Shown here: positions 32,063 to 44,683 of the stretch, piece after piece
How positions within the stretch are numbered: position 1 is the first letter of the stretch
Layout: each line of letters starts with the position of its first letter
DNA from: Polymyxa betae
Lineage: Eukaryota > Endomyxa > Phytomyxea > Plasmodiophorida > Plasmodiophoridae
Length of the DNA stretch: 47,326 nucleotides
Assembly (NCBI GenBank): GCA_003693705.1
Contig: RBZT01000965.1
Span: forward strand, 1-47,326
Direction: 5' to 3'
Position numbers and translations under genes: made by a program
Notes under the pieces: model-generated
Seen by the model: the letters and a program-made list of their open reading frames with translations, nothing else
The model's database searches: none
Told to the model about the DNA's origin: nothing

Positions 32063-35000
32063 CTAATGAGACATCGGGTCCTTCATTCTCATACGATCCG
32101 GCAACACTCTTTCTCTGATAAAAGATCAGCTGGCAAATCTCATGAAACAACCATACAACCCTCTGATCTAATTCATTATCCTTCTCATCGTCATCGATTG
32201 GGTAGCTGACCAATTTTTTAATAGATATCGAAGGCCTTAGACTGCAAACAGTGCATAATTTTAAACAGGATCATTCCAAAATCAACCTACGTACCCGACT
32301 TTTAGCTTCTTGCGTTTTTGTACGCTAGATACAAAATCAATTTGTTCAACTTTAGGCTGCATTTCCTTCCTCTCGATAAACGTAGCACCTTGCACGGAAT
32401 CGTCCTAATAAGCAATCTTCAGATATCCCTCACAAAAGGGAATACAGATCAAACCATGACAACATCGGTATCATCATTAACATCATCTGTTATTGAATCA
32501 AAATATTGTTCTTCTCGTTGCATCTCATTATATGATAGTGACTCCTTGGCATCAGACATCACAACATTATTCTTCAACGAGTCATCGCCTTCACAATTCT
32601 GTTCTGCACGAACACGTAATTCTTCAAAGACCGGCAAACTTAGTACAGAAACCAATCTCGGAAGTTCATTATCGGCTGAATTTAAGACAATATTAAAGGA
32701 CACCGACAAAAGGAAAGGATCTGTTACCAAGATAGCGGACTAGAGGTTTGATGTTTTGTGCTCTAATAAATTCGATTAGATCGAGAACGGCAGAATGTAA
32801 TAGATTATATCTATGAGGTCCATTGTGCAGAAAAATATCGACGCAAGACTTAAGCAGATCCTAAAATCATCCGATAAGAACCATTTGGAACGAAAGATAA
32901 TAACATGAACGTACTTGTGCATCTGGACTTGGTTCAAGATCGGTTTGAGAACTGAAGATTTGTACAAATGCAGCTCTAACCATTCGTACACCAAGTAGAA
33001 CGAGTTGCATATTAGAACCTTCAGATAGTAGCCTAAGTGCAGCATCTGCCCAATGTATGTGCTTGAATGTAAATGCAAGAGTATTGCCATGTTCACGTAT
33101 CAATGTTGTGAATACAGCAGCAGATGTGACTACAGAGTTATGAACAGATCCGTGATCTTTGATACATTGACACATTTGACCTGTTGATAATATTCAGATA
33201 TAGGAACATCGTTGACGAAAATGTAGCAACAACTGACTTAGATGTGATTCCATACAGCATTCCACGAATGGCTTCTGATTACAGAACTCAATAGATTCTG
33301 TATGTAACAATGTTTGTAATAGTTCCGATGCCTGAATAAACATGGTACTGAGTGTTCAGCTTTTGATATGCCATTGTACTTACTTGATACTGAATACCAA
33401 CACTGATATTCGGATCCGTATTTGTTATGATACCAACCAAAGCCAAAACGAATTTCGACCTGGAGCAATTTACATGAGCTGGATATAATCACAAAATACC
33501 AGGTGAGATATGATATCTTACCTGGAACCTTCAGACAACATTGCAGCACGAATGAGCTGTGGATCAAGTCCCACAATCCTGTATAGTACATTTTCAGTAA
33601 AATTCGTTCATGATCATTACATTTACACACGTATGTAATATTTCAAATATAACATGAGCAGCTCTATGACCAGCATATCTCAAATCTGGAATATTCATCT
33701 GCCACGAATACAATATATTCGACAGATGTACAAGCAGCCCACGTTGACATAAACGTGCATAAAAATCAGGACGTAACGGCATTGACTTAGCTAATGTTAT
33801 CAATTCGTTACAAAACTTGATGACATCCATATCTGATGATGTGATCAATGTCATATCTAATGGTATTGATGATAACTTTCTAAATAGACGATCTTGGAAA
33901 TCGATGTCCATTGACAATGGAGTTATGATATTAGCCACGTTACAAAATACCATCGAGTTCAGAGTTTGTGTTACGTTATCATTTAAATAACGTAGAAATA
34001 TAACATCACGTATAAAGGATATATAGTAATTCTACGAGTAAGAATATATTAGAGATGCTGAACATACATCCATAGATTTCAGATGAATTACCCTTTGAAT
34101 AGATTGTACAATAGCAGCATTATCAATTGGTATCACATTACGAAACTGAGCTGATTCCAATGACTGAATAACATAATCAATAATGTCACTTGATAGAGCA
34201 TAAGCAGCAGAGTACCTTCTTATATCTATTGTAATCTATCTTAGAGGGATCATTCTGACTAAGTAGAGGCAAACTTGGGTCATATTCCAAAATCCCGATC
34301 GTTGTCTGAATTGTATCGATACCGGTCAGCATTTCAATAACAGTGACCGAATTCAGAAAAAATAATGATTTCACAATAGCGAACGTGGTGAATAGAGCAT
34401 CAAACGCTTCCAAATCCTTAGCCTAGAATATCAATGATTGGGTATAGAACTGAATAAGCTGTTATGGGCAGGAACATACTTGCTGGAATGTATCGAATAA
34501 TGTGGGTAAGAATGATACAGATCTCAATAATGATGCTATATCGTTCTTCTGTGATGGATGAATACTCTGGATTTCCTCAAATACCTGAATATTGAATATA
34601 TTCAGTAATCAACATCCACGTAACTGACCAAAATCCGAAAAAAGAGACCTTATCAAGATTGTGTAAAGTTGGAGATGATATAAATATATCTTGATGATTG
34701 GATATTGGTGATTGATCATCAGATTCTCTAACAACATTGATATCGTGATCATCTAATAGAATACAGTTTGGACCAGGCGATATTCCTGTATTTTGATCTG
34801 TGCAAGATAACGCTGTCTGAACCTGAATCAACATTTATCAAAACCCAGAAACTTCCACAACAAACAAATATACAATTCATATTGAACAATAACAGATCAA
34901 TATCGTCAAACGCCATCAAGCTAGCAACGGCAAGCGTTAACAGCTGACAAATCCAGGGAAAGAAAATAGTGAAAAAAACTGTCGGAAAAAGGCAATGAGA

Positions 35001-35388
35001 ATTGATGAAGTAATTCTTTACCTGTTGCCAAACTTGCTCACATGCATCAGAATGTTGGAAACTAATGGCCAGATCCATATTGAGATCTGTATCATAGAAT
35101 ACAATTATAGAGTCGTCTGATCATTTGATAATCAATATCAATAATATAATTAAATGCACAGTACTCTGTTTAACATATTCGGTGTCTTTCGATATTCGAT
35201 GATACATGAGACGTTTATCAGTCTCTTCACAAGTGATGATAAAAGCAGGATTCTGCCCTATATAGCATAAAGCAATGAGGTATGTAAAAGAAATGATCGA
35301 TACATTGATAATGACCTGGAGTTAAACGTTGTAAATATCCAATACCAAACACATCCCATTGTCGGTTACTGCTTAATCGGAACATCAT
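32063..35388 (-). CDS. protein phosphatase 4 regulatory subunit 3 (SMEK/Psy2)
   Basis: PP4R3 targets PP4 catalytic subunit to substrates in DNA-damage and developmental signalling. The EVH1/PH-like start reads VMMFRLSSNRQWDVFGIGYL, then QNPAFIITCEETDKRLMYHR and DLAISFQHSDACEQVWQQV. The SMK-1 and ARM-like region contains DLEAFDALFTTFAIV, SLFFLNSVTVIEML and IGILEYDPSLP, diagnostic of the family. An acidic tail has REEQYFDSITDDVNDDTD and KKLVSYPIDDDEKDNELDQ. The start at 35388 is provisional: the frame continues upstream as VLGYRVM to an acceptor (CTAG), so a short first exon probably lies beyond it. With a 42 nt terminal intron the protein ends RMKDPMSH (stop 32063-32065); unspliced, it ends near 32,010. 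Many introns are present. Confidence 0.82.
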
Positions 35389-36210
35389 GACCCGATAGCC
35401 TAGTACAGAATGTCATTATATGACACGATGGATGTCTTTGAAAGAGATCTAATAACCAGAGCTAGGCTGAGAATCCGACAGGTCGGAGACCATATTGTTG
35501 TGTCCTTAGTTATGTCTTATATAATAGTGATATTAGAATGCAGTAATACAATCAATAACACCGACAAGCTGATATCCAATCAAAAAGGAGTCACTGAATC
35601 ACGACCTGAAAATTAAATAGAAACTGCGCTCCCAAACAGTATCCCCACACATTTCTGTACAAAAGACATTATATTTGATACTGTAGTGTCCGATAAACAG
35701 TTAACTAATCTCAACCAATAATCAATAGAGGATCTCGAGTAGCTACTAAGTACTTATTGACACCGAAAGTACTACCAATAGAAGTTTGTTCCAACCCGCC
35801 CGGAGAGTGTATTTCTCATAATACTCTTAGTGACATAGATATCGGTATCAAAGACGTAACACATCTATTAAATTGTAAGCATTAGAAAGCCTATTTACAG
35901 CAGGCTGATAGATTCCAGGTTACAGCCTCATGACAAATGAGTGGAAATGACCACCAGTAGGAGTTGTAACATTACAGGAGATATGCCAGCAGTCGGGGGA
36001 GGCCGCTCTCAGGGGGTCCCAACTTCGCAGAGATCCGAGCTAGGGTCTGTCTGAGTATATACGATATTCTGTCGGTCACCGTCAGGGGTTGCTTTTGACC
36101 TATCTCTGACCCGACCTGTGACTCAGAGATCACACTTCTCAACCCTGTCTGATTTCGGTATCAGTGTATCTCCCTTCCCCGCCCGCTCTGTCTCTCATTC
36201 TTCATTCAAT
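35389..36210. other. intergenic, probably holding the first PP4R3 exon
   Basis: Divergent interval between PP4R3 and the actin-bundling protein. The missing first exon of PP4R3 is expected here but was not identified. A plus-strand frame at 35410-35616 has no recognisable features. The part from about 35,980 to 36,210 is pyrimidine-rich (CTC/TCC) near the plus-strand gene start. Confidence 0.4.
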
Positions 36211-37313
36211 ATGGCTTCTCTGCATGTCTCCGTCTCCGAGGATAAGATCGTCTCTTCGCCTACCAATTCCAAATCTCCTAACAGTGCTGCCAACCTCCAG
36301 AAATTTACAGAGCTGGCAAAAGCTGATATTGAAACTCAGGTTGGTTGCGATGTATCCTTATGAGTGGTTGTCAACTGTGATCGGATTTAGGTCGAGTTCT
36401 TCTTGAAGAGCTTTATTTTTGATCTTGGTGATGATTGGGGCTATGTTAATGTTCTCGCGAAAAAATTTCAAGTGTATCTGCACGAAAAAGCTGAGAAACA
36501 CGATCTTGATGCTGGACAAGCAGCCGATTTCCTCCAGGTATTATCACCGGTCTTTTGCGTTCTTGTTTTCTTATTAGCCCCAGCGTATGGGTAAAACGCG
36601 AACCGCTATGCAGCGTCGTGCTGAACTCGCTGATGTCGATCTTGATAAGAATGACAAGATATGCTTCATCGAATATCTGCTTTTGCACTACAAGGTTGAG
36701 TGAGATTTTCCATCTCTCGTAATAGCGCTTTTAATAACGTTTTTACTCTCAGATCATGATCTTGAAGGCATACTTCGCTCGACATAAAATGGAGCCAACA
36801 GTATCGTTAGAAAATGAAGGTGTTGGATTGACAGGTGTTGGAGCTTTCTTGTTGGAAGAGCTCTTCACTGTCCCTGTTGGCTGTGATGCCGCTGTTACAA
36901 AGGTAAATGATTTTGAAATATTTTCTAAATTTTCGTTCAGTTCTCTACCAGGCTATTGAAGAATTCATGGCTAAGCAACGTGAACGTAATGCTTTAATCA
37001 AAGACTTGGAAGAGAAGGCCGCTCAAGGAGGTGTTAAAGGTCTTCATATTTTCTGCTTTTTATGCTCCAGTAACATACTATGACTACAGGTCTTGCAGCA
37101 AAAAATGAGTTGTTCCAACTGGAAGCTCAGGACAAAACCGAGATGAACCGTGTTGAATTAACGCTTCAGGCTGCTAAACGCAGATCGTCGAAGAATTCTG
37201 GTGAAGTCGCTCTGCAGAAGGCTAAAGAACAAGAAGAGCTTGAACGTCAAAAGAAAGTGCAAGAATCTCGAAACAAGCTTGCTGCTCGTGCTGCCGCTTT
37301 TGAGAACAAATAA
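36211..37313 (+). CDS. 34 kDa calcium-regulated actin-bundling protein (ABP34-like)
   Basis: Resembles Dictyostelium abpB, a Ca2+-inhibited F-actin cross-linker of filopodia and cortex. The N-terminus is MASLHVSVSEDKIVSS. Joined exons read LQKFTELAKADIETQ|VEFFLKSFIFDLGDDWGYVN, HEKAEKHDLDAGQAADFLQ|RMGKTRTAMQRR, an EF-hand-like DVDLDKNDKICFIEYLLLHY, IEEFMAKQRERNALIKDLEE, GGVKGLAAKNELFQLEAQDK, and a Lys/Arg/Glu-rich coiled C-terminus ending AAAFENK. The order and the DxDxD...FxEYLL loop match the family, as does the GVKGL(A/G)A motif. At least five introns of ~45-60 nt are inferred. The stop TAA is at 37311-37313. Confidence 0.8.
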
Positions 37314-37990
37314 TTCGCATTGAATGTTAAAGCGCCTACATCTAATATATTGTAATTCATTTCAAAACAATACTATACTTACACAGACGATAAAGAGAAC
37401 TGAAGACATCAACAATTGTATAATTAGTTTTGCTTGCCATCTCACTCTGGAGCGATTGACCCTAATTTACAATAGTCATGCGAATATCAAGCAAGTTATC
37501 GAGTGGAACCAACCAGTTGCTGAAAGATTGAAGTTCCGGCTCTCAGATTAAATTTCGTGTCGCCTACGGTAGTATGATGAAGTGGGCAATTCTATGTCAA
37601 GAATGGCAGTTTATGTGTCTATTCAATAAGAAAATGTGTTTGCAATGGCGAACGTGATAACAACTAACTGGAATTGAACACTGCCAACAGATTTTGAATC
37701 AATCTTCATACGACTCTTATTGAGGCAAGAGTTAGCTATTATTTTGACAGAAATGATATACGTTAGTATTAGGGGCTAAGGTGGGCTTATACACTTCATC
37801 CGAAGCCATCTGTAACTGTAATCTGAAAATCGTACACATCTTCTGAGTAGTTGGGAGTCATGCATGACAATCTTAGTGACCCAGACACCTAGTCCGTCCT
37901 AAACGTTCAGGCTTCAATGAATTTCATCCACTATAGGATTATATCTGGATAATGGACGCAGCTAGATAAACTGGATTACCTATGTTTAAT
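37314..37990. other. intergenic, nothing recognised
   Basis: Follows the actin-bundling gene. Short open frames occur (37324-37551) without a recognisable domain. It may include decayed sequence of the retroelement that follows. Confidence 0.4.
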
Positions 37991-38364
37991 GTAAGAAAAT
38001 TTGGGCTCCATTTGGCTGTTCATATGTTACGTTAACTTCATTATTGAGAAATGGAAATGTTCGTATAGACATCAGTATAAACTTAGACCATGCATTACTT
38101 GATCGAGTGAGAACTGAACGTTAGAGGGCTTTCGCTTGTCTCCGAATTGAACCAGAAGACACATGCCGATATTGTCAACGATATAGTAAAACCACAGACC
38201 ATCAACTGATTCAATGTACAGCATTCACAAAATACAGACAGCTGCATATAACGATTTTAACGAAGCTCTTTATAATCACGAAAAAGTTGATGGCAAAATT
38301 TCGAATTGCAGCCCAAAGATGCGACAATCTACATAAAAGACGAACCGCTGCTGTCAATTGCTAA
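37991..38364 (+). pseudogene. degraded non-LTR retrotransposon, C-terminal tail remnant
   Basis: One frame reads LLRNGNVRIDISINLDHALL, DRVRTER, then an internal TAG at 38122-38124, then RAFACLRIEPEDTCRYCQRY, SKTTDHQLIQCTAF and onward to RRTAAVNC, with TAA at 38362-38364. The CxxC...H....C knuckle following a Leu/Arg-rich helix is typical of the end of LINE-type reverse transcriptases (for example CRxCG...EHxLxxCP). No catalytic reverse transcriptase motifs (YADD) were found upstream, so this is a truncated, interrupted fragment. Confidence 0.5.
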
Positions 38365-39030
38365 CTCGGGATCAGGAATTCCAGCACTTTTCGGTTGTGA
38401 ATAAGGAATTGCAGACATCCTGTGGGTGTCTGCATCAGACCATCCAATTTTTTATCGTCCTGTAACAAAATGATTTCACTGTTTGGTAGTTAGAGATGGG
38501 AGTTCAGTCAGAATCATGGGAGATTTTCTTAAGGAGATTTTCTTAAGGACAATATGGCAATGGCTGTGTCTAAAAAGTCTGTATCCAAATTCTCGCGCTG
38601 GGCATGAAGTTGTACTGCTGTTTAAACTAACCTTTAGCTCAATTAATGCCAGGCTTTGTTTGGTTCCTCATTCCGTGAGTATAATTCATGTTGGAATTAG
38701 CAATGACTATAGTTCGAGTAGTGGAGATCTATTGGTAGATATGCCTGCTACTGAATACCTTGTAATGCCACAAGCATCTTCATTGCTATTGATTTGCTGA
38801 TCAACTATCTATAAAGAATATGGAGTGTTAACTAGGTATGTAATATGACAAAGTGAATAAATATGGTAGGTAGGCCTCTCTTCACCCCAACAGTTACACC
38901 TGAATAAAGGGGCCACCCGTCTACCACCCCAAAACATCAGCTTACCTGTTCAACTTCAATCTGTCAACCTTCCTATTTCGACCTGTTCAGTTCTCCATCT
39001 GGCTCTCACCTATTTTCTAATCAATTGGAA
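38365..39030. other. intergenic with a small tandem duplication
   Basis: No gene recognised; the frame at 38483-38800 lacks family features. A 14-bp unit (gagattttcttaag) is directly repeated at 38520-38533 and 38534-38547. The interval ends in the promoter/5' UTR of the next gene. Confidence 0.5.
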
Positions 39031-40921
39031 ATGGAGCCTCTCAGGCACCGGAGCGGCTCCATATCCAGGTCCGAGCCGTTCCATTTCGAGCATCGACGAG
39101 GAATATTTCGCTGGGCTAAGCGAAGCGTCAAAGCGAATCTGCCTGCTACTGCTGCAGTGCTTATGGTGGTTGTTGTAGTAATATGCCTGTTGTGGTATGA
39201 GCTATTACCACGACGTGTTCTTACCATTAACTAACATTGTTAACAGGATGGTGTCACATATCGTTTCCAGAAGAGCAGGAGGAATTTCTGAGACCCCATC
39301 GAACAGGGTTATTCAGGTTTATGCTCATCCTACAAAGCTTTGCTAGCGTGTAACTGAAATTTAGTTTGCTATGGATGAGTTGCGCCGAATGTCTTCAGGA
39401 GACACACAGAGTTTCCAGCTTCTATCTGTGGTTTCTCATAAAACCATATATGAAAAGCTTCCCGGTCTTGATGGTAATTTCATTATTTCAGTACGGAACA
39501 TAAAGCCTTACTTGCATCTTGCTATCCGTTAGAGCCGATTGACACAGTGGATGATTTAATATTGCGAGTTGGAAGCCAAAGAAGCGGTGATATTGCTTTT
39601 GATCATTATATTACAATATCTACAGACAGCTCTGGATTATCAGCTGTAACCAAGTATGCTATGTTTTCAACGTGAAACTGTTTCAATGTGATTGAATCTT
39701 GTTCGATACAGATATAGCTGTAGTTATGACTCTACTGATAGACGTTATCCTGGCGTCGTATTGCCCGGAGATGGGGCTGCTTTATCAGTGGCATACCTCA
39801 AACCTAAACCTGTCCGAGTTCTTTCAATCAATACTTGGAATTATAATCATTGGGTGCAACGGCTGCCACTTTTAAAAGATGTATTGGATGTTTATTTACC
39901 TGACATTGTTACCTTCCAAGAGGTCCCTTACATTCTAATTTTTTTACATCGTTTGATAACAGCACAGGTTCGGGCAAGAAAAGTTAGTAGTGAAGGCCGT
40001 AATCGATTCATGATTGAAGATATCCACTCTTTATTGCCGCATATGCAATTTGTTTTTGAACCTGCCATGCGGTTTAGAGAAGGAGACGAAATAGGTGATT
40101 GCTATTGAGGCTGGCTGTCAAATATCTGAAATTTTTTTCAGTACATGAGGGGGTGGCAATTTTCAGCCGATTTCCTATTCGTGATTATTCAAAAACAAAG
40201 CTGTCGCAAAATGCGAATGATGGTTCCGATTTCCACACAAGAATAGCGCTAAGAACTGGAATTGTCTGGGGTGATCCTCGTGATAATAACCGCGCTCTGC
40301 ACGTGGTGACGACTCACTTGTAGGGTCCTGGTTACATCGCAATTGTATTCAAACTATTTACAGGTCGCTAAGCGAGAGCGCGAGACGAAGAACACTTCCT
40401 GAGCTCCATGAGGTGGTTCAGAAAGCTAGTGCTGGAGTAAGTGATATATAAGCCTGTCAATTGTTTTTGAATATTTGGCTACAGGGAACACATCCTGTGA
40501 TCTTAACGGGAGACTTCAATGCTGAAGGAATATCTCAAGAAAAAAATCTCCCAACAATGCAAGATGCCTGGGTTGTCACTCATCCTGTATATTAATTACA
40601 ACGTCGACGTTGGATCCTTGCCTGAAGTCATACGCTTAGGGTTCCGAGAATTCCCAAGATGGCTACACTTTCAATTCATGGTTCCCAAAATCAAGGATAG
40701 ACTACATATTTTCTAAAGGTTCTGCATGTCAGCTGCGAAGCATTTATATTTCGCTGAGAGCAGATGTAGGTTTAAAGACACTGCACTGTAGTGTCGTAGG
40801 AGGTGGGAAAGGGGTATACATTCCTGAAGGCGTACCGCCGGGCTTCGGTGTCGAGAACACCCGAGATGTTCTATACCCATCCGATCACATGTTCCCTTTT
40901 GCTATTTTAGCCAAAGAATGA
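39031..40921 (+). CDS. membrane-anchored endonuclease/exonuclease/phosphatase-family protein
   Basis: The exonuclease III/neutral sphingomyelinase (EEP) fold hydrolyses phosphodiesters of nucleic acids, inositol phosphates or sphingolipids. The N-terminus is a basic cytosolic head (MEPLRHRSGSISRSEPFHFE) followed by one transmembrane helix (AAVLMVVVVVICLLWY), giving a type II topology. After a variable region come the catalytic blocks: VLSINTWNYNHWVQRL (Asn), DIVTFQEV (Mg2+ Glu), VHEGVAIFSRFPI, HVVTTHL, VILTGDFNAEG (Asp, Asn), SRIDYIFSKG and YPSDHMFPFAILAKE (Asp-His). All catalytic residues are present. Several ~40-58 nt introns are inferred; the exons between 39,210 and 39,480 are uncertain. 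The substrate cannot be told. The stop TGA is at 40919-40921. Confidence 0.82.
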
Positions 40922-41071
40922 AGCTCATTATTAATCTAAATCATCATACCTACACGGCTACCCACCACATTCGGTTATTAGATCAAATAAACCCACATAT
41001 ATACATCCAAAATTAGAAGAGTCAGTTTATTTTCTCTGTAAAAAAGCCGTATAGCAAACCAAAGAAACCGA

Positions 41072-42391
41072 TTAACGACGGTCACGTCCAAATCGGTCAC
41101 GAGATCTAAGAAAACTTATAATCCGATGATGTAGAAAAAATACTAACAAACCTGCTGCGACTCCGATAATAGCCACGACCAACCTTTGGGCTAGGGGATC
41201 TAGAGCAACGACTGAGAAAAAAGTATATAAAAAATGAAAAATTACCTGCTACGACCTCCTTTTCGGCTACCGACATAGCGATCAGAGTCACGATCCCGAC
41301 CATAGCTCTCACTGATGGACAGTCGATACATCGTTGGTAAAGACGAAGATTCACGAGAAGAAAAAGGGAGCGATGCACATTGAAATTTGGACGGATGAAC
41401 ATAGATAGGAACAGTGTTCGCTATTGCGAAGTAAAACGATAAACAGGGAATAGGGCGTCGGAAGATTAAAAGTCCCACACACTAACAAACGAGTCTATCG
41501 AAATAGTTTGACACAAAGCGAATCATATTGCACTAACCGAGAGTCGTGATGTGAGCCCTTCTCAGTGAAACCAGAATTGCGACGCTCAGCTTGATATTCG
41601 ACGGTGATTACCTGATTGTCCAATCGAGTGCCATGAAGTTTATGCTTGGCAGCTTTAGCATCCTCCTGGAAGGTAATTAATGCAACACATAGAGGACACA
41701 GAAAGCAGTTCCACTGACAATGTTGTCGAACTCAACAAAAGCGTAATTGTTGCGGATGTCAACTCGATTGATCTTTCCGAAGGGCTCAAAAACAGCCTGC
41801 AACAGCATCAATCAATCCTGCATGAGATTAATTCAGCTTGCAAGCGAACCTGAAGATCGCGATCTTTGGTATTACGGCTAAAATTGACAACAAATAAAGT
41901 CTTATTTGGACGATTTTCAGCGTCATTACGACGGTCAGATTCACGACTAAAACCACGCCTTTTAAAAAGTTATAAAGGCTGTATGAGGAACAGTGACTAA
42001 CCGCTTCACTCGACCGTTTCCTTTAGCCCATTCTACACGAATTCGTCGATCTAAGAATGTTGTGCGGTCCAAGTTACGAATAGCTTCGTGTCCTGCTTCT
42101 TGGTTCTCAAGGAAAACAAATGCAAAATCTTGCTTCAGATCTATTGGAAGAACGTGATGAAAGTGGATTGAGAAATGCAAAAGTTGTACCGATATTGCTG
42201 ACACTAGAATAAGGCGTGAAAAGATGCTTGACATCTTCGTGAGTAGCTGAGCTACTGAGATTGCCAACAAAAACGGCCCGGGATTCATTGCTAGAGCGGG
42301 GCGGAGGTGAACGTGATCGACGAGAAGGCGAGCGGCGGTATGAATGTGCCTGGCGAGGGGATTCACCCCAGTTCTCTTCCCTGCGCGACAT
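41072..42391 (-). CDS. SR-family splicing factor with two RRMs (plant RS-type)
   Basis: A nuclear pre-mRNA splicing regulator. It starts MSRREENWGESPRQAHSYRR, then a short RS region. RRM1 has RNP2 AVFVGNLSSSA and an RNP1-position block, DFAFVFLENQEAGHEAIRNL, ending RIRVEWAKG. RRM2 has NKTLFVVNFSRNTKDRDLQ, then FEPFGKINRVDIRNNYAFVE, and ends ITVEYQAE. The second RRM is most like plant RS31/RS40 proteins, including the KTLFV(I/V)NF block. The C-terminal RS region (SRSPSPKVGRGYYRSRSR) ends SRDRFGRDRR with TAA at 41072-41074. Introns of ~45-60 nt are inferred. The start ATG at 42389-42391 gives MSRREE; an in-frame ATG lies seven codons upstream. Confidence 0.85.
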
Positions 42392-42670
42392 GGTTCTATT
42401 TAAAGAGACCAAAAGAAAGTGATGAGACGGTAATTGAGAGCAGACCTGTCTGACTCTCCACTACCGTTTTACAAATAACAAATCTCTATAGAGCAGGAGG
42501 GGCGAAGTGGCTGCGGCGCCCTTACACCCCGTACGCCCGTAACATCAAGTAAACTGCGTCATACAAAATGTTGAATTTGGTTCATAATCAATCAGTGAAA
42601 TGTCAATGTTTATAAATGACATTGAATGATGTTGTATCATGGAGTGACCTTTATGAGCTTTTATTGCTGC
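42392..42670. other. short intergenic
   Basis: Interval between the SR-protein start and the RING gene stop; it should contain the SR promoter. A GC-richer patch (gcggcgccc) at about 42,510 is the only local oddity. Confidence 0.4.
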
Positions 42671-43981
42671 TCACTGTGGACATTGCAGGCAAGTTCTGCA
42701 TAATGGACATGTTGTTTTGATTGTTAGCCAATGCTCTATACATATGGAATGGAATGTATGGTTACACCTAACAGTTGCATGTCAGAATATAGTTGATGAG
42801 AAAAGAATTAATACAGACGGTAGATGTTTGATCACATCGCCAACATTATAATCACTTTGACAAATGGCACAAGGCCCTTGTCCGATTTCCTTTCAGTATT
42901 GTTATTGACCCATACAAGCCAGATTGATCGGATTTCAACTCACAAGTTCAATATCCCCAACTGTTGATATCGCCAGAGCTTTGACCCGGTCTTGATTTTT
43001 TCGAAACCTGAAAGAACGTGTTTCTTGCAAGTTCTGCTGAAATCATTTCAGTACTTACTGCTGTTTCAGTAACAAGCAAGGGAAGTAGAGACCTGTGTTA
43101 AGTTAAGTATATAGGTATTAAACGTTTAAGCATTATGGTCATTACAGATAAAGAATAGGACAATTAATGGTATAATAATTACTAGACCATATAAGCATAT
43201 GATCAGAGTACAAAATTTGATGATCATTGGTTGGTTCAAGTTCCATGTTAATTTTTGGACGAAATAATTAAACAAACAGACACATCCCTAATCAACAGAT
43301 CTTGCTCACATCATTATTTACAATGTGGAATGAATCCTTACTGTTAGAGCCCAACAATGTGAAAACGAAACAAATGATTTCTCTGTATTCCGTACACGAA
43401 GAAGGAGGCGATAATCGTTATAGGCCTTAGCTTGATATCGTGCCTAATGAAATCAAATGCATAAAAGAAGCAGAGAGAGATCATATCGGGTAAATACCAT
43501 TTCTAAAGGAAACTTCACCAGATATCTTGTTAAATAAACAAATAGCCAGAATTGTATTCGGAAATAAGCAGGATTTGTATCACGAGACCATGACACTGCT
43601 AATATAGTAACACCTAATAGAAACTGATGCATCATTACATCGTAAGTTACAAGTTTAATAATGAATATTGTTCAGTTACTTCGATAAGACCAAGTATGAC
43701 GGTTGTAGCTATGTATGTGTAGGTATTACGATATCTACAGAAGCGGTCGTAGATATTCCAAATCTGTATGAATGATTGAGAATAATATATGATGCGAGCA
43801 AGATAAAAGTTAGTACAGATGATACAGACGACTGGAAATGATGATTATGATCAGTATTTTCATTGATATTTGTTCTAGGTTGTTGAATAGACATGATGAC
43901 GTCCACTCCAACAAGTTTACTATCAATTATATTAGATTTATGAGCAAGTTGTTGTGGTTGGGAAATGCATTTATCGGTCAT
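42671..43981 (-). CDS. multi-pass membrane RING-H2 ubiquitin ligase, copy A
   Basis: An E3 ubiquitin ligase of the plant-type TM-RING-H2 class, acting at a membrane. It starts MTDKCISQPQQLAHKSNIID. Exons read IWNIYDRFCRYRNTYT, then IATTVILGLIE|FLLGVTILAVSW, AYFRIQFWLFVYLTRYLV, ARYQAKAYND and RNTEKSFVSFSHCWALT; several are membrane segments. The C-terminus is CAICQSDYNVGDVIKHLP|CNHTFHSICIEHWL, TTCPLCRTC: CxxC, CxHxxH, CxxC, a complete C3H2C3 RING. An intron of ~51 nt sits between the two ring halves. The stop TGA complement is 42671-42673. The middle region (42,900-43,330) is not fully resolved. It is paralogous to the neighbour on the plus strand. Confidence 0.72.
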
Positions 43982-44683
43982 TGGTTATTATATATGTGGC
44001 CGGCATTACACACTCGCTGACCCTTGTATTTGGTCCACTTTTAATCTGCACAATTATATAGAGATTTGTAAGGCAATCTTTCATCATTGATTCATGGTCG
44101 ATTACGTTTTCCAACAATACAGAACTGATCTTATTACATGGTATGGCATAGAAACCATGTTAAGGCTGCAGATAATAACTCTTATAAATATATATATTGT
44201 GGAAGTAAAATCAGAATCAATCCAAGAATAGCCATCTTGATGTTCAGTTCATCAACCTCTAATGGTCTTTTATAAATTATTCCAAATACCCATGTTGTTC
44301 GAGAATCACAGATGTTCTAGAAACCAAATATATTGAATAGATGATGCAGGTGACAGTAGAAGGATATTATCTGGAGATAGATCTGTGACGTCTGATAAGT
44401 AATATGAAGATACATTAGAAGCCAGATCTAATGTTCTAAGATCATATTTGGTACGATTTAACAAATATGAATGTCTGTTAACTTACCTGCAATTTAGTGC
44501 GTTGCTTAAATCATTTTATAATAGGAATCATCTCCTGTCATTATATTAATAACATCAAGCACATAATCACCATTTATATCAAACCAACACACGTTGACTG
44601 ATCTCTTCAGATTAATAAGCGCTTACTCGAGTTGGAATACAGACTCGCTCCCTATCGCTGGTCCTACAAACGACCTTATTATA
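43982..44683. promoter_or_regulatory. 700-bp interval between divergent RING paralogues
   Basis: Must contain both RING-gene promoters. AT-rich; a plus frame opens shortly before 44,684 but lacks an ATG before that position. No repeat, RNA gene or other coding element is recognised. Confidence 0.4.
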
